The notes under the pieces: generated by a model | The model's database searches: none | Told to the model about the DNA's origin: nothing | The model's input: only the letters and a program-made list of their open reading frames with translations | Assembly (NCBI RefSeq): GCF_958298935.1 | Contig: NC_084938.1 | Location: 27,757,501-27,821,500 of the forward strand | Source: Phragmites australis | Lineage: Eukaryota > Streptophyta > Magnoliopsida > Poales > Poaceae | Direction: 5' to 3' | Length of the DNA stretch: 64,000 nucleotides | Position numbers and translations under genes: made by a program | Shown here: positions 1 to 10,293 of the stretch, one piece after another | Layout of the letters: every line of letters begins with the position of its first letter | Position numbering within the stretch: the stretch's first letter is position 1

Positions 1-420
1 ACCCTCTTCATGAGCTCTTGCTTTTCTTTTTTATTGGCACCATGAACATTCTTCGTCCATCCTCTTAAGAACTGATGAAGTCGACGTATCTTATGTTGTC
101 CTCTTTGCATTGGAGTGTTCCCCCTATTTTCATTTCTCCAGAACTTAGCCAATAACTCATAGAAGCCTTCCTGGGTTAACTAACCAAGCTCAAACTTGAA
201 CCTATGTTATTTGTTACCATAGGATGCCTTGCCTAAGTCCAGTATAATGGTGTATGATCGGAAATGTCTCCTTTTAGGGGCTCCACAATTACATTAGGAT
301 ACTTCAATTCTCATTCTATTCTTACCAAAATTATGTCTAATTTTTCATACGTTAGAACTGGCAACGCACTTGCCCAAGTGAATTTTCAGCCTGACAACTC
401 CAGCTCTCTTAGATCTAAAT
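1..420 (-). mobile_element. LINE remnant, end of endonuclease domain
   Basis: Read on the minus strand, this stretch translates in pieces to the C-terminal part of a plant LINE (L1-type) endonuclease. A segment resembling TWASALPVLTYEKLDIILVR is followed by PLKGDISDHTP. The SDHTP motif is the usual end of the exonuclease-endonuclease-phosphatase fold in these elements. Stops and a frameshift just after SDHTP show that it is dead. The reverse transcriptase of this copy would lie to the left of the window. It is therefore not the same copy as the LINE at 3.7-6.2 kb, whose order would be wrong. Positions 421-690 hold nothing I can name. Confidence 0.6.
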
Positions 421-689
421 AAATAAGTCACATCTGCAAATACTGATCAACTAGCAAGACAAAACCTGCAGAAATACACGACCACATGTCATACAAGCAA
501 CCGAATATATAGAAAACATATAACAACGATCGATCAAAATAAATAAGAGAAGTCATATATATTCTAGATCGCTAACTATAGTAGATAATAAACTTGTTAC
601 TTATCAGTTACATCGACATGCAATCTATCCCCTTCTGTGTGACTGCACCCGAACGCTATGAGCATTGCATGATTTGCTTGTTTTTAAAA

Positions 690-1100
690 GCTGGCCAACT
701 GGGCCATATCTACTAGGTTGGCCTGAGGCCAACTACTATAGGCATGGCCCTCGGTCGGACTGTGCCTAGGCCAAGGCCACAGCACGTTGTGCTGGCACGG
801 CATGCCAATGGCCCGACTAGGTACACCGAGGTACGGCCAGCCTAGCATGCTAGGCACTGCTTGGAGCCGTTGGCATGTCGCTGGCTCGGTCAGGCACACA
901 GGTTAACGGGTTAAATGGTGTGTGCTCGGTCTTTTTAACGTATTAACCCCAAAAAATTGAAAATTGTAGCCTTTTTTTTTACCGTTTGGGCTAAAAAATC
1001 AATTTTTTTTGCAAAATTCACCATTTTTTACATATAAATAGAGCATCATCCTGCCCTCTCATTCCACACCAGCAACAATATATGCTTCTTATTTTCTACT
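690..1100 (+). mobile_element. hAT-like transposon 5' end (remnant)
   Basis: A block rich in short palindromes built from GGCC, GCCTAGGCC and GCATGC (about 700-900) leads into a TTAACGGGTTAAA-type segment. An AT-rich stretch and a TATAAATA box at 1033-1040 follow, then a pyrimidine-rich leader. This composition resembles the 5' terminal region and promoter of Ac-like hAT elements in grasses. No transposase or BED zinc finger can be read downstream, so this is only a relic. Terminal repeats and target duplication were not found, and the family assignment rests on resemblance alone. Confidence 0.35.
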
Positions 1101-1379
1101 ATTATTCTTGTCTCAAAGTTCTTGAGAATTTACTATAATTTGCTAAAATTAGTTTGAATTGTTGCAAAAAAAATCTGATAAATTTCAACACTGTCATCTT
1201 GCTATCTTGAAGAAACCTTGGTGATTTTTTGCATTGATATTCTTTCTTATTTCTTCCATTCTTTGTTTTATTATTGGATTATTTCTCTTTTCTAAATCTA
1301 AATATTTGAATTTTTTATGTCTTTTAACATTGATCATGAACGTCGGTGATCATAATGATATGTTCACTGAAAAGAGGGT

Positions 1380-2060
1380 TAGCCAGCTTCGGAATCGAAC
1401 CCCATGGATTTCAACATATGCACACTGGAGGAGGTAGCTTATGGGGTTTTCGGGGCTCCTGCAATCGCAAGGTGGCTTTTCTTCCTCGCGGCGGCACCTT
1501 TCCCAGCCGGATTTGGAAGCGGACGAAGGGCCACTACTTTGGGGACTGAGGTGGTACGGGCTGCGATGATGATAGGTGCAGGTGCAGCACCTTGCACATT
1601 GAGGGGTACGAAAGCTGTCGCGGCGTCAAGAGCCACGTCAGTTGGAGTAGGTGGTGGCCGGTCCGTGTCAGCGTTCCTTCGCGTGGACCGCCGGACGTTG
1701 GTTAGTTACACAACGGCGCAACGAGACAACTCGAACTCGAAAACAAAGGAAGGAGGAGAACTGGGGAGGGGGAGCTCGCTGCTCACCTTTCGTTGTTGCC
1801 GTCGGAGCTCAACAGCGAGGAGGGCGAAGCCATGACGGTGTCGATCTGATCCATTTGCAGCAAGAGGGGAGGACGGTGGCGGGCCTGTTGCTGCACGGCG
1901 TGGGCGGCCGCGTTTCTCTACGTTGAGGGAGTGGAGTCGTGAAGGAGTGGAGCTGTGGAGGACTAGGGCTTTAGGGTTAGGGAAATGAGGATCACAGACT
2001 GGATTGGGGAGTTAGGCTCTAAGATCGGGCTAGGTCGGTTAGAGTTAAGTAAATAAAATC
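1380..2060. other. GC-rich block with unassigned short ORFs
   Basis: This is an island of high GC inside AT-rich DNA. It has short overlapping open frames on both strands: 143 codons on + at 1404-1835, 91 codons on + at 1651-1926, and 65 codons on - at 1439-1636. None shows a recognisable domain, and the frames are Ala/Arg/Gly-rich as expected from GC-rich noncoding DNA. It follows a hAT-like 5' end, so it could be captured host sequence inside a decayed transposon. That is inference only. Confidence 0.25.
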
Positions 2061-2392
2061 TTAATAAAGCAAAACCCATATATATTCAGGGACCCACGGG
2101 GAAATAGAGACGGAGGATGGAGAACCATCCTCGCGCCCCGCCAGACCTGATAGGGAAGATTTTTTTTTCCATTAAATCCTCTATGGGACAAAATTGATTT
2201 TTTTTCTCTTTCCCTAATAGTGGAATTCTCCGTTGGGAAACAGGGATACAGGCTGTTGACTGACTATGTAGGATAAACAGAGAGTGAACGTTTCAATCCT
2301 TGTGGCTTCACCTTTAAGGGAGATTCTGTGGAGTGTAGAGATTGCATCAGTGAGACATAGGTACGTTTGGGTTTGGTTTTGGCTCATGCCTG

Positions 2393-2409
2393 CCCCCCCC
2401 CCCCCCCCC
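2393..2409 (+). repeat. Homopolymer run of 17 C
   Basis: Seventeen consecutive C residues lie in otherwise ordinary intergenic sequence. Long C runs are rare in plant DNA and prone to sequencing error, so the exact length is doubtful. The surrounding 2.1-2.8 kb has no gene and looks MITE-derived. Confidence 0.9.
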
Positions 2410-2809
2410 TACAAGTTGGACATGACAATTATTCGACGGCGCAAATGGCTTCCCGCGAGTTCACCAGCTTGGGCGTGAAAAAGAACTAGATGTGGTCGTG
2501 AGTGTGAGGACATGCCAACTTGTAGTTATTATCCAAACACGAGCCTGTGTTGTAGTAACCACCAAAGAAAATTGGCAGGGTGACCATTGGTAGCAATCAA
2601 AGGGGTTGTTTGATCCTTACCTCCAAGAAGCTATGACCAAAATTTGGCTATCTTAAAAAAATTGGTCGGCCAAATTTTGTTTATAGCGAAGCTAGGCAAT
2701 ATTTTAGCGTCTAAAATGGTCACTCTGATATTTGACCGGTTAAAATTTTAGCTCAGTCTCAAACCAAATATTACTTGTTATGATCAAATTTTGAAATGAC
2801 TCTAATTCT

Positions 2810-3060
2810 AAACTCTATTTATTTCAGCTTGTATAATATGGATTATGATCGTAATTTATAAGCTGAAACAAACAGACAGTTTATGTAATTCATATTTTAA
2901 TATTTCAACTCTCAGATTGTTACACTCCAGTAATCTATCTTCCATCAGTTTTTACAGATTGTACAATTCAACTTATACCATCTATGATTTATAAGCTATT
3001 TTTTAAAATCTAAAATAAACCAACTTTTAATACAGTTTAATTTTAGCTTAGTTTTCTAGT
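2810..3060. repeat. Degenerate MITE-like sequence
   Basis: This AT-rich segment contains TTTATTTCAGCTTGTA near its left end and AAGCTGAAACAAACAG inside, with runs of gattgttaca and tcagtttttaca. These match the vocabulary of the intact MITE at 4418-4718. Neither ends nor a target duplication could be fixed, so this is called a relative only. Confidence 0.35.
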
Positions 3061-3387
3061 GACGAGAACCAAACAACCCAAAGAGCAAGAGTCCAACACA
3101 ACTCAACTCCACGGTCCACACCTCGCAGCCCACGACGAGAGTTATTCGTTCACGGACGCACCGCCGACATGCCTAATGCGTTGTGGCCGGCCTTCGCCTC
3201 GCCCGCAGCCAAACATCGAGCCGCAATTGCCGGTCGGCGGGGTCCAACATCACTTCACCGTCCGTAGAAAACGAGAACCCACGCGCGAGACACTTGCCAC
3301 TTGCCCTCTTGCAATTGCCACCGGTTTGGATATTTCCTACGCTTGTCAGGTCATGTACACCCGTTGCCTCTTGAGTTGGATGCTAAG

Positions 3388-3672
3388 GCTAGTTATTTAT
3401 GTCATATTTATTTTAACTGAAGATTATAAAAAATAGTTCGTAGATTATGAATTATAAAAATTGAATTGTAGATTGTTACAATACAGTGAAAAACGGATTG
3501 CTGGATTGTTACCATCTAAGTGTTGGATTGTAACAATCCAGCTTTTACAACCAGCTGTTTGTTTTAGTTTTTAAATTATGATCATAATCCAATTTTTACA
3601 ATACAGCTGTTTGTTTCAGCTTTTAAATTTTGATCATAAGACAGCTTTTACATCCAAACAAATAGGAGTTAG
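3388..3672. repeat. Degenerate copy of the 4418-4718 MITE family
   Basis: The internal segments match the intact element a kilobase downstream closely and in the same order. Examples are gattgttacaat, ttggattgtaacaatccag, caaccagctgtttgttt and ttttgatcata. Both ends are eroded, with only a GG..T-TTATTT / AAACAAATAG trace. The two copies share orientation. Confidence 0.5.
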
Positions 3673-4417
3673 CATGTACTCTCTTAGCACATTCTACTTT
3701 TTTTTACTGAACATCCCTGTTATAGGTGCTAATGCGATTTAAACTAATTAATTTTGTTATTACCTTCTCAGCTGTGCAATTGGGATGTATCGAGCCTTCT
3801 CCATTTTGAGCAGCATTCCGTGCTTCCCAAATGTGCCAAATAGTTATAGTGAAGATTGCCTTACCCTCATCTGTGGCTACTGCCAGAAAATCAAAGAGCC
3901 ACTGCTTGATGAAAACAAATGACTTAAGATTTCGTTTAAGTCCGTATTCGTTCTTCACTTCCTGCCATACCTCACTACTAAATTGGCACATTAATAATGT
4001 GTGTTCAATAGTTTCCTCCCGATTACAAAAACAACAAGTATCAGAGGCTGAAATATTCCTCTTCTTAAGTTGTGTACCCGATGGTAACCAATCATGAGCC
4101 ATTCTCCAAAGAACAACTTACATCTTTGCAGGAGCCTTGATTGTCCAGAGTTGTTGCCACATCTTCTTAACTTCTGTCAGATCTGAACATTCACATTTGC
4201 CATTTACACTTAAGTCATTATGAAATCTTTCCATTCTTGTGAAATTATACGCAGATCTAACCGAATATTTACCATTTCTAGCATATGACCATGCAGGGAA
4301 ATCCTCACAGGATGTATTACCCAAAGGAATTTGTAAAATTTGTTCTACATGAGTCGGATCAAAACATTCTTGCACTAATGACTCATTCCATGTTCTAGTA
4401 GCATCATCAATTAGATA

Positions 4418-4718
4418 GGCCCTGTTTATTTCAGCTGTAGATTGTGAAAAACAGTTTATGGATTGTGGACTGTAAGAAGCTAGATTGTAAAATCTGGATT
4501 ATAAAAACTGGATTGTGGATTATTACAATCTAGTGAAAGGCAAATTGTTGGATTGTTACAATCTGTGTGTTGGATTGTAACAATCCAGCTTTTCCAACCA
4601 GCTGTTTGTTTCAGTTTTTGAATTGTGATCAGAATCCAGCTTTTACAATCTAGCTGTTTGTTTCAGCTTTTGGATTTTGATCACAATCCAGCTTTTATAA
4701 TCTGAAACAAACAAGGCC
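4418..4718. mobile_element. MITE, 3-bp ATA target duplication, inside LINE
   Basis: The terminal inverted repeats are GGCCCTGTTTATTTCAG and, from the other end, GGCCTTGTTTGTTTCAG (15 of 17 identical). Both flanks carry ATA. On the minus strand the LINE reads T-V-N-Y before the insert and Y-L-I-D-D after it. Removing the element plus one 3-bp copy gives a continuous T-V-N-Y-L-I-D-D. The element has no coding capacity and is full of gattgttacaatc-type inverted units. I do not assign a superfamily: ATA is not the usual TWA of PIF/Harbinger, and the ends are not CACTA. Confidence 0.75.
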
Positions 4719-5001
4719 ATAATTAACTGTCAAAATATCTGGTAGTGTAATGGCAGGTGTAAGTGCTTTGGATTCCTGCACTCAACAGTCCTTTGTTATC
4801 CGGATTGTTCTTCCATAACCCACTCTCCATATAACACCCTTCTTATGTAGCTCTGTCATAAACAAGAGGCTCCGCCATATGAAAGAACAATTCTTTGGCT
4901 GAACTGCATCTCAGAAATTATTATGAGAAAAGTACCTCCCTTTGATCACCTTAACACAGAGAGTCTGGTACAGTAAGCATTATCCAACATGGTCTTTCTA
5001 A

Positions 5002-5753
5002 GGGCAACTCCAACCGACTCTCTACTTCCCTTTCTATCCTAAACATTAGCAAAAATGGCAAAAAAATAACCTCTCTAACTGATTCCCTATCCAATTCCCT
5101 ATTTTTAGAACTCTCTATTTACACTTTCTGGCTTCTCGCATCTAGCAAATGGCAGAGATTCTCTATCCACCTGTTGTTGCTCTTGCGAAAGTGAGGAGAT
5201 GAGAGGGGAGAGAGAGCAGGTGAGGACTGACAGGTGAACACACATTGTAAGAGTAGTTATTACATAAGTACACATGTTGTAAGAGCAGTTATCTCACAAG
5301 TACACGTGTTGTAAGAATTTATAAGAGCAGTTACCACACAAGTACACGCATTATAAGAGCAGTTATCATGCAAGCACATACGTTGTAAGAATTTGTAAGA
5401 GTAGTTGTCACACAAGCACACGTGTTGTAAGAGCAGTTACCACACAAGTACATATGTTGTAAGAGTAGTTACCACATAAGTATACGTTGTAAGAATTTGT
5501 AAGAGCAGTTACCACATAAGCACACGTGTTGTAAGAGCAGTTGAAAATATAGTTGTTGAAAATAACACCGTTTAAATATGAAATAATTATTTGTTAGTTG
5601 CAAGATATTAATAAAATAGATGTGAGTAGATTATAGGGAGGCAAATTTAGGGAATCGGTTTGAGCGTGTTGAAAAGTAGGAAAAAAAATATAAATAGGGA
5701 ATTCTCTATTCAGAGAAATAGGAAACAAAAATAGAAATAGGTTGGAGTTGCTC
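5002..5753. mobile_element. PIF/Harbinger-like MITE with internal minisatellite, inside LINE
   Basis: The ends are GGGCAACTCCAACC and, inverted, GAGCAACTCCAACC (13 of 14 identical). The flanking trinucleotide is TAA on both sides, as expected for PIF/Harbinger (Tourist-like) elements. Excision in silico restores the LINE frame across the join (L-F-N-R-A-M-L-E-R). At 752 bp it is long for a MITE because of a tandem repeat at 5245-5543. No transposase frame is present. Confidence 0.75.
5245..5543 (+). repeat. Minisatellite inside MITE
   Basis: About eight and a half units begin with ttgtaagagcagtta, followed by a caagtacacg-like stretch. Units of about 32 bp are mixed with longer ones of about 42 bp that carry an extra ttgtaagaattt insertion. 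The arrangement suggests duplication of composite units. Confidence 0.8.
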
Positions 5754-6230
5754 TAACATTGCTCGGTTAAAAAGCTCCATATCTCTAAATCCAAATCCGC
5801 CCATTGCTTTTGGTGTAATTAGCCACTCCTAAGAACGCCAATACATTTTTCTCTTACCATTCTCAATGTCCCACCAATAGTTGGAGATGGTTGATCTATC
5901 TTATCACATATTTCAGTGGGATACGAAAGCCATAGATTTTAGCATCACCTCTTTGCCAGCTTTTGATGGTGTGCGATCACTTCACCCTTTCACCACTTCC
6001 CATATTCGTTCTGTTAGGAAGTTAAAAGTGCTTGATCTTGACCTTCCGACCCACAATGGCATACCAAGATATGAAAATTGGTGTATCTCTTTGTGAACAT
6101 TCAACCCCTCTTTACTCTGCTTGATTTGCTCAGGACACTGATCAGGAAAGAGAAGTGCTGATTTCTGATGATTAATGTGTTGGCCTGAACCGTCGCTATA
6201 CTCTCTGCTTGCCACCATCGCTCGCACTCA

Positions 6231-7597
6231 CTGGCCACTCTACAGGGGATATATGCCACAATCCTGTGCTATCTTCGGCACTTGCCTCTTGCAATACATA
6301 ATGGCATCTTCACGTTGTAGTACTATGTTTGTTGACTATGTCAGCGTACAATCCCAACCTGCTGGCTTGAGCTGGAGTCGATGTCGAGAGCTTCCTGATC
6401 CAAATTGGCTGCAGGAAGCAATTCTCTAGGAAGAATTATTTTATGGCTTAAAGATATTTTATAGTGATTTTCTATAAAAAAATTATAGAATGATTTTATT
6501 AGGGAAGTGAATCAGAGAAAGTTGATTTTTCAGTTTCTAACATCTAATTTATTTTAGAAAATTGTTTCCACAAAATTACTCTAAAAATTGAAATCTAAAA
6601 AAACTATTTAGCAATTTTTTTACTAATTTCACTCTAAAAATTAATTTGAAAGCTCTACTAAACACGCTCCCAAATATCCCCTTCCCACCACCGTGATTGC
6701 TTTCCCCAATTATCGAGTAATTTGTTTTTCATCTTCTTTCCAGTGTCTGAATCGATCTGAATTTTACATGTCGCTGTGTGTCCATGTTCAAGAAAACTCG
6801 CGATTCTGAAGTTTGAGTGAGCAAATACCGAGGCAGCGAACTGCGCCGTAATTCCTGTAGATTCACATGCGTACATACTGAGATGCCGATGGAACAAGCC
6901 GGTCAGCGCCGGCGCCGCAGAAGGGGAAAAACTCACAGCTCGACCCGTGAATTGTGCAAGCCGGGGACATTCACACTCAATCAAAATATCTCTCTAAAAA
7001 ACATAACAAAAATCCTATCCTATATAATCATCTCAGCTCATCGGTCAGCAAGCAAGATTCACAAATGAGTTTGGACTCGAAAACCACTTGCCAGTGGTTA
7101 TACCCTAACTGAAAGGTAGAATTTAGTAAAAATCGGTCAAATTTTATTAATTTTTTATTTTTTAATTTTGAATTTAAGTTTGAATGGTTACGAGGATAAA
7201 TCGAATCCTGTCACTGTCGGCAAGATGTCATTGACTCGATGAGAGCGCAGGTGGATGCTTCAAAATTTTGCTTGGTAGGTTGCTGTCACTCTGAGGGAGG
7301 CTGCTGGCTGCGAGCCACTACTTTCTGAGAGAAAGGAAACAAAAGCTTTCCTCGGCAGCAAGGAGAGCCACTGGCAAGCACATCGCCGTTGGTCACCAGC
7401 CAGAACCAAGCTAGCAACAAGGGGAAGCAGTCCAGGAAGGGGCAGCCCGCGGCCGGCCGGCCAGAGGGCGCGCCGCATGCGGCCACTGGGCGGCCATCCG
7501 GTCGCTGTCCGACTCGTTCGCGCCGTGACAGCTTTGAGACGGCATCGGCTGCAACTCGCCGAGCGCAGGAACAAGAGGCCCTATCCATGAGGCACCC
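6231..7597 (+). other. Upstream region of the sulfurase-like gene
   Basis: 6430-6660 is AT-rich and MITE-like, with many short A and T runs. 6680-7070 is mixed sequence without a recognisable frame. 7200-7597 becomes GC-rich and probably holds the core promoter and 5' leader of the gene at 7598. An in-frame TGA at 7535 closes the frame upstream, so 7598 is the first in-frame ATG. Out-of-frame ATGs at 7389 and 7587 open a frame to 7982 that overlaps the main start. I could not place a TATA box with confidence. Confidence 0.4.
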
Positions 7598-9643
7598 ATG
7601 CTCGTGCTCATCAACAAATTCCTCAGGAGCAAGGACAGAGCAGGCAGCGACGGCAAGCAGCAGCACGAGATGCCACCGGAGAGCGAGCACCTGTGCATGC
7701 CCGGCTGTGTGCCGGTGCGCGCCAAGCGGGCCGCGGCGGCGACGACGACCGTTACCACGACGGCAAGGACGTCGCGGCACAACTTCGTCAAGGCCGCGGC
7801 GTCCGGTCTGCTCGCGGGAGCGCAATTCACCAACCACGAGTCGCTTCCGGCGCTGCCGGAGGCCTACTCTGAGTTCGTGGCCGCGTTCCCGCAGTACGGC
7901 ACGCTCTCTCGGGCTGATGCCATCAGGGATGAGGAGTACCAGCACCTCGACCGGCACGTGTGCCTGGACTACACCGGCATGAACCTCTTCTCGCACGCGC
8001 AGATGAACTCGTCCCTGCCGTCCACGTCCGCGGCACCGCCGGCGTCGTCGGGCGCGTGGCAGCCGCCCTTCTTCGACATCGCGTACAAGTCCACGAGCCT
8101 GCGGACGCAAGTGCAATGCGGGGACGGCGCCAAGGGAGCTGCGGGCATCGGCTCGGCTATCAGGAAGCGGATCATGGCGTCGCTCAAGATACTCGAGGAC
8201 GAGTACAGCATGGTGTGCACGGCGAACCGGACGACCGCGTTCCGGCTCCTGGCGGAGTCCTACTCGTTCCAGTCCGGAAAGCAGCTCCTCGCCGTGTACG
8301 ACTACGAGAGCGAGGCGGTGGGGGCCATGGCCGAGAGCGCGCGCCGCCGTGGCGCGGACGTGACGTCCGCGAGCTTCGCGTGGCCGAGCATGAGGATCCA
8401 CGCCGCCGACCTCCGGAAGAAGCTGGCCAGGGGCCGGCGGCGCGGCGGCCGAGGGCTGTTCGTGTTCCCCCTCGCGTCCCGCATGACGGGAGCGAGGTAC
8501 CAGTACCTGTGGATGCGCGCGGCGCACGAGCAGGGGTGGCACGTGGCGCTGGACGCGTGCGCGCTGGGCACCAAGGACCTCGACACGTTCGGGCTCTCGC
8601 TCATCCGCCCCGACTTCATCGTGTGCAACTTCTTCAAGGTGTTCGGCGAGAACCCCTCCGGCTTCGCGGGGCTCTTCGTCAAGAAGTCCAGCCTCGCCGC
8701 GCTTGAGCGCTCCGTGATCGCGCGCAGCATCGGCATCGTTAGCATCGTCCCCGCCCGCCGCTGGTCCCTCCGCGAAGGTTACTCCACCGAGCTGGAGCAC
8801 TCGCTCAGTTTCCCCAAGCTCGCCGAGCCGGCCGCGGACGACGTCGACATCGAAACCACTAGCTCCTTCTCCGGCCCGCTCAGCTCCACCGCCATCACTC
8901 GCAGCAGGACTCTGCAGGCCGACGTGACAGACAACGGCGACGCACCGGAGATCCGTGAGGTCGACACGGCAGAGAACGGCGGCGTGTACCCGGATGAACC
9001 GAAAGAATCAGCAGAAGATGATGACGAAACAGAGCAGCTGGCCAAGGAAGAAGGCAAGGGTAGCGAGAGCGTGATGGAAGTGGAGTGCAGGGGCCTGGAC
9101 CACGCGGACGCGCTGGGGCTCATCGCCATCGGCAACCGGCTGCGGTGCATCAGCAACTGGCTGGTGGTGGCCATGCAGAAGCTGCGGCACCCGCACGCGG
9201 AGAGTGGGCACCAGCTGGTGCACGTGTACGGGCCGCGCGTCAAGTTCGATCGGGGGCCGTCGCTGGCGTTCAACGTGTTCGACTGGAAGGGCGAGCGGGT
9301 GGCGCCGCCGCTGGTGCAGAAGCTCGCCGACCGCCACAACATCTCCCTCACCTGCGGCTTCCTGCGCAACATCTGGTTCTCAGACAAGTACGAGGCTGAG
9401 AGGAATGTCCTGGAGCACAGGATCGCCGGCGACGCCGGTGCTTTGAGCGCTGGTGGCAAGAGTAGGAAGGATGCCGGCGGCGACTTGGGGATCTTGGTGG
9501 TGAACGCGTCGCTCGGATTCCTGAGCAACTTTGAGGACGCGTACAGGCTGTGGGCATTCGTGGCCAAGTTCTTGGACGCCGACTTCGTGGAGAAGGAGAG
9601 GTGGAGGTACACCGCGCTCAACCAGAGGACGGTCGAGGTGTAG
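7598..9643 (+). CDS. Molybdenum cofactor sulfurase-like protein (PLP-dependent transferase fold)
   Basis: This intronless 681-residue protein belongs to the plant family related to the N-terminal NifS-like part of MoCo sulfurase (ABA3/MOCOS). The aminotransferase class V-like fold spans roughly residues 100-410. DACALGTKDLDTFGLSL precedes NFFKVFGENPSGF, in which Lys347 sits where the family carries its PLP-binding lysine. After a low-complexity acidic linker (about 430-490), a conserved C-terminal block starts near residue 495 (ECRGLDHADALG) and includes SNWLVVAMQKLRHP and FLRNIWFSDKYE. The MOSC domain of true MoCo sulfurases (over 800 aa) is absent, so sulfuration of the cofactor cannot be assumed. 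The start is the first in-frame ATG after a TGA at 7535. Codon use is strongly GC3-rich, typical of intronless grass genes. Substrate and role are unknown. Confidence 0.9.
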   Translation: MLVLINKFLRSKDRAGSDGKQQHEMPPESEHLCMPGCVPVRAKRAAAATTTVTTTARTSRHNFVKAAASGLLAGAQFTNHESLPALPEAYSEFVAAFPQYGTLSRADAIRDEEYQHLDRHVCLDYTGMNLFSHAQMNSSLPSTSAAPPASSGAWQPPFFDIAYKSTSLRTQVQCGDGAKGAAGIGSAIRKRIMASLKILEDEYSMVCTANRTTAFRLLAESYSFQSGKQLLAVYDYESEAVGAMAESARRRGADVTSASFAWPSMRIHAADLRKKLARGRRRGGRGLFVFPLASRMTGARYQYLWMRAAHEQGWHVALDACALGTKDLDTFGLSLIRPDFIVCNFFKVFGENPSGFAGLFVKKSSLAALERSVIARSIGIVSIVPARRWSLREGYSTELEHSLSFPKLAEPAADDVDIETTSSFSGPLSSTAITRSRTLQADVTDNGDAPEIREVDTAENGGVYPDEPKESAEDDDETEQLAKEEGKGSESVMEVECRGLDHADALGLIAIGNRLRCISNWLVVAMQKLRHPHAESGHQLVHVYGPRVKFDRGPSLAFNVFDWKGERVAPPLVQKLADRHNISLTCGFLRNIWFSDKYEAERNVLEHRIAGDAGALSAGGKSRKDAGGDLGILVVNASLGFLSNFEDAYRLWAFVAKFLDADFVEKERWRYTALNQRTVEV

Positions 9644-10293
9644 TCGTGCAGACGAGTGCAGTGCAGATTGCAGCCGCCAGCTTCAGCTTGACGGTGTGGC
9701 ATCGTTCAGTTCACTGTTCAGCAGGACTCTTTGGGGATCAGCTCGGCCATGTCGTGTGTGTCGCGCTATTCCTTCCAGCTCCATTCTTTCAGTGTAAACT
9801 GTGAAGTGTAGAGTCTGCTTCCCAGATAATATCATTTGGTATACGAAACTAAAAAATTGTTCAAGCACAGTTCAAAGGCATTTCCACAGAACAATCAAAT
9901 AACAATGATATCAAGCTAGAGAAGACAAGGGTTCCTGTTCAGCTCAACACAAAAATAAGCTGGGGGTATGGGGTGAACAGCTAACAACTTCAGATACAAT
10001 TATTTGGAAGATGTATAGACTGAGCATTCTAAAATCTAAAGATAAATACACCAAATTGAACAACAATTATTGTTAAAAATGCAATGACCTAACAGCAACT
10101 TTCTTATTTTCTTGCCACTACTAGCCATTTGCTATGCCATTGCTGATCTTGAATTTGCCTCCGACGATGCCATCAGCTGCCTTCTTGTCATAGAACCTTC
10201 TGTTTCTGTACATGGAATCAACTTTTGTAAGGTACAATGTACCAGACTACCAGGTGGCAACAAGCTTGTGTCTTTGCTTGTCTCAAAATCTTT
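9644..10293. other. 3' region of sulfurase-like gene and unassigned DNA
   Basis: The 3' UTR of the upstream gene probably ends by about 9840, where the sequence turns AT-rich. The remainder holds no convincing gene. One short minus-strand frame (10246-10121, 41 codons and a stop) contains the segment RFYDKKAADGIVGGKFKI. It looks more like coding sequence than its surroundings but matches nothing I recognise, and could be the terminal exon of a disrupted gene. Confidence 0.3.

Larger units (their letters stand above)
3700..6230 (-). mobile_element. LINE (L1-type) 3' part with two MITEs nested in it
   Basis: Minus-strand fragments read in order as a plant non-LTR retrotransposon. At 6227-5982 is the late reverse-transcriptase segment (SGQHINHQKSALLF, then FSYLGMPLWVGRS). 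At 5870-5757 is the thumb region with MGGFGFRDMELFNRAM. At 4375-4118 a segment has the motif YSVRSAYNF. At 4102-3704 is the zinc-binding RVT domain with CCFCNREETIEHTLLMC. Frameshifts and stops make it inactive. Its continuity is broken by a 752-bp MITE (5002-5753) and a 301-bp MITE (4418-4718). Removing each insert plus one copy of its target duplication restores the LINE reading frame. The 5' half is missing. Confidence 0.8.

Noticed and set aside
684..899. 71-codon minus-strand frame
   Set aside because: It lies in a palindrome-rich transposon end and has no domain.
7286..8800. 504-codon open frame on the minus strand opposite the sulfurase-like gene
   Set aside because: It is the antisense shadow of a GC3-rich gene; its Arg/Ala/Pro/His-rich composition has no domains, while the + strand frame is clearly conserved.
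8779..9702. 307-codon minus-strand frame
   Set aside because: Antisense shadow of the same gene; Ser-rich and without homology.
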